A stretch of DNA of 8,570 bases, from positions 1-8,570 of the forward strand of contig JAISDQ010000188.1 in assembly GCA_031264605.1 (NCBI GenBank), written 5' to 3'. Source of the stretch: Synergistaceae bacterium. Lineage in GTDB: Bacteria; Synergistota; Synergistia; Synergistales; Synergistaceae. The notes under the pieces are model-generated. The model was not told where the DNA came from and searched no databases. It saw only the letters and a list, made by a program, of their open reading frames with translations. A program made the translations under genes and the position numbers. Of this stretch, positions 1 through 6,755 are shown one piece after another. Every line of letters begins with the position of its first letter. Positions within the stretch are counted from its first letter, which is position 1.

Positions 1-1428
1 GGCGCGGGAAAAACCACGCTGATGAACGTGCTGACGGGAATTTACGCGCCCGACGCCGGAACTGTCCGAGTCGGGGGCCGGGACGTCCGTTTCCGCTCCC
101 CGCGCGACGCCATCGCTTCCGGCATAGGCATGGTGCATCAGCATTTTATGCTGATTCCGGTTCTCTCCGTCTGGGAGAATATCATTTTGAGCATGCGCGG
201 CCTTCCTTTCGTGACCGACAAACGGGGGACGACGGAAAAAATCATGGAACTGTCCGAGCGTTACTCGCTGGCGGTCGATCCGGAGGCCATGGTCTGGACT
301 TTGTCGATAGGCGAGCGTCAGAGAGTCGAAATATTGAAGATGCTGTACCGAGGGACGAAGGTTCTCATCCTCGACGAGCCGACGTCCGTTCTCACCCCCC
401 AGGAAGTCCGCGTTTTCTTCGCCGCCCTGCGCAGGATGACGGAAGCGGGGCACGGCATAGTCATCATCTCCCACAAAATCGAGGAAATTCTGAGCATAGC
501 GGACCGGATGACGATTCTGCGCAAAGGGGAGCGCGTCGCCGCGGCGGAGAACGCGGGCGTTACCAAGGAGACTCTGGCACGGATGATGGTCGGCCGCGAG
601 CTTAAAAACGTGGAAAAAACCGAGGGGCCGCGCTCGCGCGATGTGGTACTGTCGTGCAGGGAGCTCTCGGTACATAACGACCGGGGCGCGCGGTCTCTCG
701 ACGGCGTCAGTTTCGACCTGCGCGAAGGTGAAATCCTGGGCCTGGCCGGCGTGGCGGGAAACGCTCAGGACGAACTGTGCGAGGCTCTGGCCGGTTTGCG
801 CCCCCTCGACGCGGGAAAGATAATCCTGACGGGAAATGACGTCACCGGGCTCAGCCCCCGCGAGTTCATTGACCGGGGTATGAGTTATATCCCAGCGGAC
901 CGCAAGGGGACGGGGCTGGTCTCCAGTATGAACGTCACGGAAAACGTCGCGCTCAAGAGTTACTGGAAAAAACCGATCGCGGAACGCAAATTCCTCATAA
1001 ATTGGAAATACGCCGCTGGCATGGCGCAAAGGCTCATCGCGGCTTTCGACGTGCAAACGCCGTCGCCCGCTTCCCCCGTCAGAAATCTGTCGGGAGGCAA
1101 TATGCAGAAGCTGATGCTGGCGCGCGAACTCTCGGGAAAACCGTCCGTGATACTGGCGATGCACCCCGTATGGGGACTGGACGTCGGGGCGACCGAATTC
1201 GTGAGGGAGCGCCTTTTGGAAGAGCGCGCCAGGGGCGCCGGAATATTGATGATTTCGGAGGACCTGGACGAGATGCTGCTGCTGGCCGACAGAATAATGG
1301 TCATTTCGAGAGGGCGCATAATGGGCGTGATAGATGATCCGAAGAGCGTATCCAAGGAGCGCATAGGATTGATGATGGCGGGAACTTCGATGGATGACGG
1401 AGACCGCGCGCGCGAGGCGGCCGTATGA
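1..1428 (+). CDS. Nucleoside-type ABC importer, double ATP-binding protein (NupO/YufO-like), 5' end missing
   Basis: This is the energy-coupling subunit of a nucleoside or simple-sugar ABC importer, with two ABC domains in one chain on the cytoplasmic face. The frame is open from base 1 and begins inside the first Walker A (GAGKTT), so roughly 35-40 N-terminal residues lie outside the window; the ATG at 22 is internal. Counting codons from base 1, domain 1 has the Q-loop (MVHQHF, about 44-49), signature LSIGE (101-105), Walker B VLILDEP (121-127) and H-loop His158. Domain 2 has a degenerate Walker A (GVAGNAQDE, 250-258, no GKT), signature LSGGN (363-367), a Walker B with no DE pair (VILAMHP, followed by GLDVGA), and SEDLDE where a His switch would sit. 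This asymmetry is usual in the family. The stop overlaps the next start by 4 bases (ATGA). Guanosine or another nucleoside is the likely substrate by analogy with B. subtilis NupNOPQ, but the exact substrate cannot be read from the sequence. Confidence 0.93.
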   Translation, partial: GAGKTTLMNVLTGIYAPDAGTVRVGGRDVRFRSPRDAIASGIGMVHQHFMLIPVLSVWENIILSMRGLPFVTDKRGTTEKIMELSERYSLAVDPEAMVWTLSIGERQRVEILKMLYRGTKVLILDEPTSVLTPQEVRVFFAALRRMTEAGHGIVIISHKIEEILSIADRMTILRKGERVAAAENAGVTKETLARMMVGRELKNVEKTEGPRSRDVVLSCRELSVHNDRGARSLDGVSFDLREGEILGLAGVAGNAQDELCEALAGLRPLDAGKIILTGNDVTGLSPREFIDRGMSYIPADRKGTGLVSSMNVTENVALKSYWKKPIAERKFLINWKYAAGMAQRLIAAFDVQTPSPASPVRNLSGGNMQKLMLARELSGKPSVILAMHPVWGLDVGATEFVRERLLEERARGAGILMISEDLDEMLLLADRIMVISRGRIMGVIDDPKSVSKERIGLMMAGTSMDDGDRAREAAV

Positions 1429-2504
1429 GCGGCTGGCGTTTGGAGAGGCGCGTTTCTCCCTCCGCGCTCTGGAGCGCGTCCGTGACGGCGGTTTCAATCC
1501 TGGCCGCGCTGGCGCTGGGCGGCCTGCTAATGGCGCTGATGGACGTAAATCCGGCGAAAGCGTATTTTGAGATGCTGCGCGGTTCGCTTGGGAGCTGGTA
1601 CGGTTTCGCGGAGACGATAGTGAAGGCGATTCCGATCACGCTGACGGGCCTCGCCTGTATTCTGGCGTTCAAGGCCTCCATCTGGAACATAGGGGCGGAA
1701 GGGCAGTTGATCATGGGGGCGCTTGCCGCGACGGCTTTTGTGAGATACTCGCGTCTTGAAAGCCCGTTCGGAATATTGGTCTGCATGTTCGCCGCGTCCG
1801 CGGCCGCCGGAGGATTGTGGGGGGCCGTCCCCGGTTTTCTGAAGGGGAAATGGAACGTCAACGAGATCATAGCCACCCTGATGGGGAACTACATCGCCGC
1901 GTGCCTGATGGACCTTCTTCTGTACGGGGCGTGGAAAGATCCCGCGAGCATGGGGTTCCCGATGACCGCCCCTTTCCCGCCCGGCGCGAGGCTCTGGGTT
2001 TTCGCCGGCAGATTGCACGCGGGGCTTTTTATCGCGCTCGTCCTCGCCGTGATGATTCACGTGACGATGCGCCGCACGCAGTGGGGTTTCGAGGTAAGGG
2101 TGATAGGCGAGAACCGTAAAGCGGCGCGGTACGTCGGAATAGGAATAATGAAAAATATAGTCCTGGTGATGTTTCTGTCGGGCGCGATAGCGGGGCTTTG
2201 CGGCATGAGCGAGGTGGCGGGGCTGCATGGAAGGCTTTCGCGCGGTTTTTCCGTAGGTTACGGTTTCACCGGCGTGATAGTGGCGTGGCTCGCCGGCCTG
2301 AACGCGCTGCTTCTGCCATTCGTCGCGTTTCTCATGGGAATCCTTCTGGTGGGGGGCGATACCTTGCAAGTTGTGATGGGACTGCCGCTGTCGAGCGTGC
2401 AGGTCGTGCAGGGCCTTATATTGTTCTGCGTGCTGGGCGGGGATATATTCAGAAATTACCGGCTGATACGCCCGCGCGCCCCGAGACATAGGGAGGCGGT
2501 TTGA
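1425..2504 (+). CDS. Nucleoside-type ABC importer permease 1 (NupP/YufP-like, BPD_transp_2)
   Basis: This is an inner-membrane permease of 359 residues that should pair with the second permease to form the translocation path. Hydrophobic stretches fall at about residues 20-38, 62-82, 90-106, 114-136, 148-167, 198-212, 244-262, 280-312 and 322-338. Family hallmarks are FKASIWNIGAEGQ (82-94), the KGKWNVNEIIATLMGNY segment (140-156) and GFEVRVIGENRKAARYVGI (221-239), which match the conserved NIGaEGQ, VNEvI and GeNxxAAxyxGI blocks of YufP-type permeases. The ATG overlaps the ATPase stop as ATGA and is preceded by a GAGG-type ribosome binding site (1414-1417), which suggests coupled translation. 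The gene ends one base before the next start. It is longer than the second permease, as is usual for this pair. The family is clear; the substrate is inferred. Confidence 0.93.
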   Translation: MSGWRLERRVSPSALWSASVTAVSILAALALGGLLMALMDVNPAKAYFEMLRGSLGSWYGFAETIVKAIPITLTGLACILAFKASIWNIGAEGQLIMGALAATAFVRYSRLESPFGILVCMFAASAAAGGLWGAVPGFLKGKWNVNEIIATLMGNYIAACLMDLLLYGAWKDPASMGFPMTAPFPPGARLWVFAGRLHAGLFIALVLAVMIHVTMRRTQWGFEVRVIGENRKAARYVGIGIMKNIVLVMFLSGAIAGLCGMSEVAGLHGRLSRGFSVGYGFTGVIVAWLAGLNALLLPFVAFLMGILLVGGDTLQVVMGLPLSSVQVVQGLILFCVLGGDIFRNYRLIRPRAPRHREAV

Positions 2505-2505
2505 T

Positions 2506-3435
2506 ATGGACGTGCTGATACCGATACTCGCCGCCGCGGTTCGCAGCGGCACTCCGGTCGTTTACGCCGTCATGGGGGAGATATTGGCCGAACGCTCGGG
2601 GGTCATGAACCTCGGGCTGGAAGGCCTCATGCTCCTGGGGGCCTTCGCGGGATTTTCGGCGACGCAGTCCACAGGCAGTCCGGAACTCGGCCTCGCCGCG
2701 GCCTTCGCGGCGGGAACGCTCGCTACGTTCATTCACGCGTTCCTTTGCGTCACTCTGGGAGGCAACCAGACCGTCAGCGGCCTGGCGCTCGCGATGTTCG
2801 GCGGGGGAATGAGCGCGATGCTGGGGCGCGGCCATATAGGAGAGACGATCAAGGGCCTGATGCCCTTCGATTTTCCGCTTCTGTGCCGAATTCCCCTGAT
2901 CGGGCCAGTTTTTTTCAGGCACGACGTCATGGTTTACATATCGTTTCTGCTCGTTTTTTTCCTGCATTTTTTTATATTTCGGACGAGGCCCGGAATGAAT
3001 CTGAGGGCGGTCGGCGAAAATCCCAGGGCGGCGGACGCTATGGGCATGTCGGTCTCCCGCGCGAGGTACCTGTATACGTTAGTGGGCGGCGGACTGGCGG
3101 GATTGGCCGGCGGCTATCTCTCGGTCGTCTATTCGCAAATGTGGGTGGAGGGCATGACCGCCGGCCGCGGATGGATAGCGGTCGCCCTCGTGATTTTCGG
3201 GATATGGCGTCCTGTGAGGGCGATGTTCGGATGTTATCTCTTCGGCGGTATCGATGCCTTGCAACTGAGAATGCAGGCGGCCGGCACGAGTATCCCGGCC
3301 CCTATATTGCTGATGCTCCCGTACCTGATGACGCTGGGAGTGCTGGTTTTCATATCGATAAGAAGCAAATCCGGAATACTCCTGGGCGCGCCGGCATCCT
3401 TGGGGACGCCTTTCCGCAGGGAGGAACGGGAATGA
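2506..3435 (+). CDS. Nucleoside-type ABC importer permease 2 (NupQ/YufQ-like, BPD_transp_2)
   Basis: This is the second membrane permease of the importer, 309 residues and almost wholly hydrophobic. Recognisable blocks are GEILAERSGVMNLGLEG (24-40), GGNQTVSGLALAMFGGG (85-101), NLRAVGENPRAADAMGMSV (165-183), ARYLYTLVGGGLAGLAGGY (186-204) and the MTAGRGWIAVALVIFG stretch (217-232). These are the NupQ/YufQ-type signatures. The first membrane segment starts near residue 2, so no extra N-terminus is expected. The ATG follows the previous stop by one base and has a GGGAGG ribosome binding site at 2491-2496, nine bases upstream. It is the last importer gene in the window. No nucleoside-metabolism enzyme follows, and a terminator lies about 80 bases downstream. 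The charged C-terminus (RREERE) also creates an AGGGAGG sequence discussed as a finding. Confidence 0.93.
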   Translation: MDVLIPILAAAVRSGTPVVYAVMGEILAERSGVMNLGLEGLMLLGAFAGFSATQSTGSPELGLAAAFAAGTLATFIHAFLCVTLGGNQTVSGLALAMFGGGMSAMLGRGHIGETIKGLMPFDFPLLCRIPLIGPVFFRHDVMVYISFLLVFFLHFFIFRTRPGMNLRAVGENPRAADAMGMSVSRARYLYTLVGGGLAGLAGGYLSVVYSQMWVEGMTAGRGWIAVALVIFGIWRPVRAMFGCYLFGGIDALQLRMQAAGTSIPAPILLMLPYLMTLGVLVFISIRSKSGILLGAPASLGTPFRREERE

Positions 3436-3515
3436 TTGTTCAAGAGCCCGCGTGTACAGCTACCCGCTATAGCCAGAATGGAATAACGCGCCCTCCGCGG
3501 AATTTACGCGCACAC

Positions 3516-3543
3516 AACTCCCCCCGTTTGGGGGAGTTTTTTT
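3516..3543 (+). terminator. Intrinsic terminator of the importer operon
   Basis: A nine-base-pair stem (3516-3524 pairing with 3530-3538, five G-C pairs next to the loop) encloses a five-base CGTTT loop and is followed by T residues to 3543. The run of seven T (3537-3543) starts inside the stem. It lies about 80 bases after the permease stop and points along the + strand. The opposite strand has no T-run after the stem, so it should act in one direction only. Confidence 0.9.
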
Positions 3544-3569
3544 ACAACCTGGCGCGGCTCGGTTATAAT
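3541..3569 (+). promoter_or_regulatory. tmk: Sigma-70-type promoter for tmk operon
   Basis: TTTACA (3541-3546, five of six matches to TTGACA) and a perfect TATAAT (3564-3569) are separated by 17 bases, the optimal spacing. Transcription should start near 3576, giving an untranslated leader of only about 28 bases with no room for a riboswitch. The first three bases of the -35 box are the last T residues of the upstream terminator. It should drive the whole tmk-to-ftsY operon, since no later terminator is visible in the window. Confidence 0.85.
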
Positions 3570-3590
3570 CTGGATAACGATCCGCGTTTT

Positions 3591-3596
3591 GGGAGA
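3591..3596 (+). promoter_or_regulatory. tmk: Ribosome binding site of tmk
   Basis: GGGAGA lies seven bases before the ATG at 3604. This decides for that start over the in-frame TTG at 3589, which would place this site inside the coding region. The ATG at 3607 is also possible, with a spacing of ten. Confidence 0.7.
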
Positions 3597-3603
3597 CGTA
3601 TTG

Positions 3604-4251
3604 ATGATGTTTATTGTCCTTGAAGGAATAGACGGCAGCGGAAAGACCACGCAGGCAAGGCGGCTCGGGGAGTGGCTGTCGGGTCTGCTCGGAAGGGAAA
3701 GAGTGCTTGTCACGAAGGAACCGGGCGGATGGCCCGGCGGGGACGCGGTCAGGCGGCTCGCGCTCGGCGGGAGTCTGTCGAGCGTATGGGGCGAATTTTT
3801 CCTTTTTATGACGGACAGGTGCGAACATGTGTCGGGCGTCGTCACGCCCGCCTTGGAAAAAGGCGTGTGTGTCGTTTGTGACAGGTATACCCCTTCGACG
3901 CTCGCTTATCAGGTGCTGTCGAACCCCTCGATAGGGAACGAAGCCGCCGATTACATGACGGGCGTGAGCGAGGTCATCGGCCTGCCGCGGCCCGATTGCG
4001 TCTGCCTTCTGGATATAGGCGCGGACGCGGCGAGAAGACGCCTCGAGGCGCGAGGAAAACTGGATTCGTTCGACGCGAAGGGGCGCGATTATTTCGAGCG
4101 CGTTAGGGCCGGATACGACGTCCTGATGAAGCGTTCCCCGGACGGGTGGATAAAAATCGACGCTTCGGGGGACGAAAACGCGGTATTCGGCGAACTCAAA
4201 CGCGGTCTCGAGCGGAGGCTGGGGACGCGCCTCAGCGGATACGCCGCGTGA
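3604..4251 (+). CDS. tmk: Thymidylate kinase (dTMP kinase)
   Basis: This cytoplasmic enzyme phosphorylates dTMP to dTDP with ATP, the step common to both dTTP routes. The product has 215 residues, a normal length. The start is chosen at ATG 3604 from the ribosome binding site and because the protein then begins directly with the first strand (MFIVLEG). Visible motifs are the P-loop GIDGSGKTT (8-16), EPGG (39-42), the DRY motif (93-95) in CDRYTPSTLAYQ, and a LID-like segment around 148-166 leading into YFERVRAGY. It is the first gene after the promoter and its stop overlaps the yaaR start by four bases (GTGA). Thymidylate kinase next to yaaR and holB is a familiar Firmicute/Synergistota arrangement. 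No key residue appears to be missing. Confidence 0.95.
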   Translation: MMFIVLEGIDGSGKTTQARRLGEWLSGLLGRERVLVTKEPGGWPGGDAVRRLALGGSLSSVWGEFFLFMTDRCEHVSGVVTPALEKGVCVVCDRYTPSTLAYQVLSNPSIGNEAADYMTGVSEVIGLPRPDCVCLLDIGADAARRRLEARGKLDSFDAKGRDYFERVRAGYDVLMKRSPDGWIKIDASGDENAVFGELKRGLERRLGTRLSGYAA

Positions 4252-4694
4252 AAGTCAGCGGCGCAAAGTTCAAAAGCGGCGAAACGGCCCCTCACTCGGG
4301 TCAGGCCGCGGCGAGGGGGACTTCCGTCTCCGGTGTTCACGGCGCGGAGAAAACGTTCGCCGAGATATCCGAGGACATAGAGCTTCAGGGGATGATAACG
4401 GAACTCGACGAAATAGGCGCGGCCCTCTCGCGTTACCCGACTTCGGCGCTTCTCGGACGGTACAGGGAACTCGTGAAGATGGCGCTGAACCGCGTCAAAA
4501 ACGGCATGCGCATAAAGAGGGAGTTCAAGTGGAGGCGGACGGAGCGCTCGATGTTCATGGTCATAGAGCGCGCCGAGGATGCCCTCGCGGAGCTTGAAGC
4601 GCTGGAATCGGCGCTTGGAAGAGAGCGTGACAGAACGCGAATATTTTCGCTGATCGACGAGATAAAGGGATGCCTGATCTCTCTCCTGTTCTGA
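4248..4694 (+). CDS. yaaR: YaaR family protein (DUF327)
   Basis: This is a small protein of 148 residues, close to the size of B. subtilis YaaR (about 146). Its molecular role is unknown; the family is recognised mainly by its place between tmk and holB and by its helical, charged sequence. I chose GTG 4248: it overlaps the tmk stop as GTGA, gives an N-terminus of the MKV type usual in the family, and an upstream in-frame ATG at 4146 would lie deep inside tmk. The first 35 residues are polar and probably flexible. From about residue 36 on it is predicted helical: a segment with YPTSALLGRYRELVKMAL (63-80), a basic turn (KREFKWRRTER, 90-100), then helices ending in the hydrophobic tail GCLISLLF. 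No catalytic motif or cysteine cluster is visible. The holB start lies inside its last codons. Confidence 0.85.
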   Translation: MKVSGAKFKSGETAPHSGQAAARGTSVSGVHGAEKTFAEISEDIELQGMITELDEIGAALSRYPTSALLGRYRELVKMALNRVKNGMRIKREFKWRRTERSMFMVIERAEDALAELEALESALGRERDRTRIFSLIDEIKGCLISLLF

Positions 4695-5446
4695 ACGAAA
4701 TATCTTCCTCGCGCGAATGGAACGAACTGCGCGAAACGCTCTCGTCGGGAGGCGCGCCGGGCGCTCTGCTCGCGATCGTCGCTTCCGAGCAGGCGCGCCG
4801 TTTCAGGGACATGTACGCGCGGCTTGTACTGTGCGATTCGGGCAGCGGCTCGGACGGATGCGCTTCGTGCCGTTCGTGGATGGACGACGGGCACCCGGAC
4901 ATGCTAGTCGCCGGCTCGGGCGACGGACCTCCCGGAATCGCCGATTGCGTGGAGATGCAGACCGCTATGTCGCTGAAGCCGTTTTGCGCGCGGGGGAGGC
5001 TCGGCGTGGTTCATTCCGTCGACGCGATATCGCTTCCGGCGGCAAATTCCCTGCTGAAAATCGCAGAGGAGCCCCCTGAAGGGGGACATCTCCTCTTTCT
5101 CGCGGAGGAGGACAATGTCATATCCACAATTCGAAGCCGTTCATGGACGGTCTCGTTCAAGCCGGAAGAGACGGCCGGCGACAGTCCTCCCCCCGGGACT
5201 TCGGCGGGATGGGCGGCCTGGATCGAGCGCACCAGAAAATTATCGGCCGACGAAATCGCTCCCGAGGCTGACCGCTGGGCGAGATGGCTGTGCGGCAAGG
5301 GCGAGTTCCGCCTCGCCGCTTCGGTGAGGAACCTGATGTACGTATCGAAAAAGAGGCGCTTGCCTGTTTCAATGGTTCAGGACGCACTGGTGGCGATCCT
5401 GAGGGAAGGAGTTCCAGTTGGGCAAATACTTGGCGACTTACGGTAA
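4670..5446 (+). CDS. holB: DNA polymerase III delta' subunit, divergent and short
   Basis: Delta' is a structural subunit of the clamp loader that opens and loads the beta sliding clamp. The product is 258 residues, against about 300-335 usually, so the C-terminal collar domain is shortened. The decisive motif is ANSLLKIAEEPPEGGHLLFL (125-144) followed by ISTIRSRS (151-158), the delta'/tau core. There is no Walker A, which is normal for delta'; the Walker B strand is also degenerate (GVVHSVDA, 112-119). The zinc module keeps Cys55, Cys64 and Cys67 with E. coli spacing (C-x8-C-x2-C), but the fourth position is Trp70. The conserved SRC triplet is SRS (156-158). The gene starts 25 bases inside yaaR and ends 29 bases inside ricT, so translation is probably coupled. 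Identity rests on the core motif plus the conserved position between yaaR and ricT. Confidence 0.88.
   Translation: MPDLSPVLNEISSSREWNELRETLSSGGAPGALLAIVASEQARRFRDMYARLVLCDSGSGSDGCASCRSWMDDGHPDMLVAGSGDGPPGIADCVEMQTAMSLKPFCARGRLGVVHSVDAISLPAANSLLKIAEEPPEGGHLLFLAEEDNVISTIRSRSWTVSFKPEETAGDSPPPGTSAGWAAWIERTRKLSADEIAPEADRWARWLCGKGEFRLAASVRNLMYVSKKRRLPVSMVQDALVAILREGVPVGQILGDLR
5402..5410 (+). promoter_or_regulatory. ricT: Ribosome binding site supporting a TTG start of ricT
   Basis: AGGGAAGGA ends seven bases before TTG 5418. No ATG exists in this frame before codon 32, and starting there would remove a conserved N-terminal strand of the PSP1 protein, so the TTG is the best start. The site lies inside the end of holB. 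Confidence 0.75.
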
Positions 5447-6752
5447 GCCGAGATTCCTGGGGATAGTGGAATTTGACCCTGATACGGACGTCGCGCGCCC
5501 CCAGGGCGGCATGATCATAGCGACCTCGCACAGAGGCGAGGAAGTGGCCTCGGTAATGGGGCCGCTGAACGAAACGCAGGAAAATGAATACAGGGGCATG
5601 AAGGCGGTTTCCGAGCACGGCGAGGGACCGGCGCGGGGCGGCGAACCCGTGGTGGGAGACCTCGAGTTCGTCCGCCAGCTCACCGCCGAGGACAAGGTAC
5701 AATGGACTTCGCGGAAGGAATCCGAGGCGGGCATACTCAGGGACGCTCAAGAAATGGCCGAGGGGCATAATCTCGAATTGAAACTCGTCGACGTCGAAAC
5801 GATGATAGACGGCAAAAAATTATTCCTCTACTTCACATCCGAGACCAGGATAGATTTCAGGACTCTCGTGAAAGATCTGGCGCGTAAATTCAGGACCAGG
5901 ATAGAACTGCGGCAGATGGGCGTCCGCGACGAAGCCCGGCTGATCAGCGGCGTGGCCTCGTGCGGCTTGCCCTGTTGCTGCAGCTACTGGCTGAATCAGT
6001 TCGCGCCCATAGGCATCAGGATGGTGAAAGAGCAGAACATTGCCCTGAACCCGGCCAAGATTTCCGGGATATGCGGACGGCTGATGTGCTGCATGTCGTT
6101 CGAGCACAAGGTGTATAAAAACCTGTGGGCCGGGCTGCCGGGGCCGGGAAGCAAAATAAAGACTCCTAACGGCAACTACGTGATCGTGGCGATGGATATC
6201 AGCCGTGAGTCGGTGCGCTGCCACAAGCCGTCCGGAGGGGACGTCTCCGTCCCGATAGCGATGTTCCAGGATTTCCGCGCGGCCATTACGGGCGGCGGCG
6301 AATGGGAGCCTCCGGTCGACGAAAACGAGCCCGTGGAAGAAAAACCGTCTCGCGGGAAATACGAATGCTCCTGCCGGAGAAACATCGAATTCGGCAGAAC
6401 CGCTCAACTTGCCCGCGGAAACGCGCTTCCGCCCTGTTCGCGGACGGAAATCCGCGCGGTTGACGAGGGAACAGTGAAGCCGGACGGTAGAAAAGCCGAA
6501 GGAACCTCCGCGCCCGAGAAATACTCAGGACAGAGGCACAACCGCAGAGGCGGCCGGCATCGGCGGCCCGACGGCGAAGCCATTCGAACCGAAGCGGTTA
6601 AACCGCGCGACAAGACGTTCCAGCCAAAACCGCCCGAGCCAGTTCAAGAGGCGGCTCCAAAGGCAGTCACTCCCCAGATGAAAGCGGCGAGGAACCGCAA
6701 GAGAAGGCGCAGGCAGAAGCACGGTCCATCGGCTCCATCGGCCGAAAACTGA
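5418..6752 (+). CDS. ricT: RicT/YaaT-like PSP1-domain protein with long basic C-terminal tail
   Basis: RicT (YaaT) is a cytoplasmic PSP1-domain protein. In B. subtilis it forms the Fe-S-containing Ric complex with YlbF and YmcA, which works with RNase Y in mRNA maturation and affects competence, sporulation and biofilm. The conserved part covers about residues 1-290, matching the roughly 275 residues of the B. subtilis protein. It includes RIDFRTLVKDLARKFRTRIE (144-163), RQMGVRDEARLISG (165-178), NPAKISGICGRLMCCMSFEH (211-230) and both cysteine clusters of the C-x4-CC form: Cys182/187/188 and Cys219/224/225, with an additional Cys186. Residues from about 300 to 444 form an extra tail rich in Arg, Lys, Pro and Glu, probably disordered, with Cys317, Cys319 and Cys340 and a strongly basic end (RNRKRRRRQK). 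The TTG start has a strong ribosome binding site. Whether YlbF and YmcA partners exist here cannot be seen. Confidence 0.92.
   Translation: MGKYLATYGKPRFLGIVEFDPDTDVARPQGGMIIATSHRGEEVASVMGPLNETQENEYRGMKAVSEHGEGPARGGEPVVGDLEFVRQLTAEDKVQWTSRKESEAGILRDAQEMAEGHNLELKLVDVETMIDGKKLFLYFTSETRIDFRTLVKDLARKFRTRIELRQMGVRDEARLISGVASCGLPCCCSYWLNQFAPIGIRMVKEQNIALNPAKISGICGRLMCCMSFEHKVYKNLWAGLPGPGSKIKTPNGNYVIVAMDISRESVRCHKPSGGDVSVPIAMFQDFRAAITGGGEWEPPVDENEPVEEKPSRGKYECSCRRNIEFGRTAQLARGNALPPCSRTEIRAVDEGTVKPDGRKAEGTSAPEKYSGQRHNRRGGRHRRPDGEAIRTEAVKPRDKTFQPKPPEPVQEAAPKAVTPQMKAARNRKRRRRQKHGPSAPSAEN
6725..6742 (+). repeat. Two perfect tandem copies of a 9-base unit
   Basis: TCCATCGGC occurs twice head to tail (6725-6733 and 6734-6742) at the end of ricT, in the region coding for the Pro-Ser-Ala-rich C-terminus. 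It keeps the reading frame, so copy-number change would lengthen or shorten the tail by three residues. It is probably simple slippage in an unconstrained tail. Confidence 0.6.
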
Positions 6753-6755
6753 TTC

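Larger units (their letters stand above)
3432..3623 (+). other. Short open frame with a strong start signal, possible cistron remnant
   Basis: An ATG at 3432 overlaps the permease stop as ATGA and has AGGGAGG (3418-3424) seven bases upstream, an almost ideal start. The frame codes for 63 residues that I do not recognise. It runs straight through the intrinsic terminator and the next promoter, has no stop before the transcript would end near 3543, and closes only inside tmk. It could be the remnant of a lost gene, a read-through device, or chance, because AGG GAG GAA also encodes the permease tail (Arg-Glu-Glu). I do not claim that it makes a functional protein. Confidence 0.2.

Noticed and set aside
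1527..2552. Long open frame on the minus strand (about 341 codons) opposite permease 1
   Set aside because: It lies wholly antisense to a clear permease, codes for an Arg/His-rich sequence with no recognisable domain, and arises from the GC-rich third positions of the real gene.
2745..3431. Open frame on the plus strand overlapping permease 2
   Set aside because: It is a +1-type shadow of the permease with low-complexity Arg/Gly composition. Only its last part (3432 on) has a real start signal and is treated separately.
3589..3603. TTG start for tmk at 3589
   Set aside because: It would place the ribosome binding site inside the gene and has no site of its own. ATG 3604 has good spacing and gives the usual N-terminus.
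3436..3603. Riboswitch or small RNA in the gap before tmk
   Set aside because: Besides the terminator and the promoter, no further structured element is visible, and the leader after the promoter is only about 28 bases.
3504..3845. Minus-strand frame across the terminator and tmk
   Set aside because: It has no promoter or ribosome binding site and no recognisable protein, and it covers both the terminator and the tmk P-loop region.
4146..4247. Upstream extension of YaaR to an in-frame ATG
   Set aside because: It would add 34 basic residues encoded inside tmk. The GTG at 4248 overlaps the tmk stop and gives the family's normal length.
4433..4902. Minus-strand frames opposite yaaR and holB
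   Set aside because: Both are Ser/Arg-rich antisense shadows with no start signal and no domain.
5843..5905. Twelve-base direct repeat (GACCAGGATAGA at 5843-5854 and 5894-5905)
   Set aside because: Both copies encode conserved Thr-Arg-Ile segments of RicT (TRIDF and TRIEL). The repeat follows from the protein sequence and is not a mobile or regulatory element.
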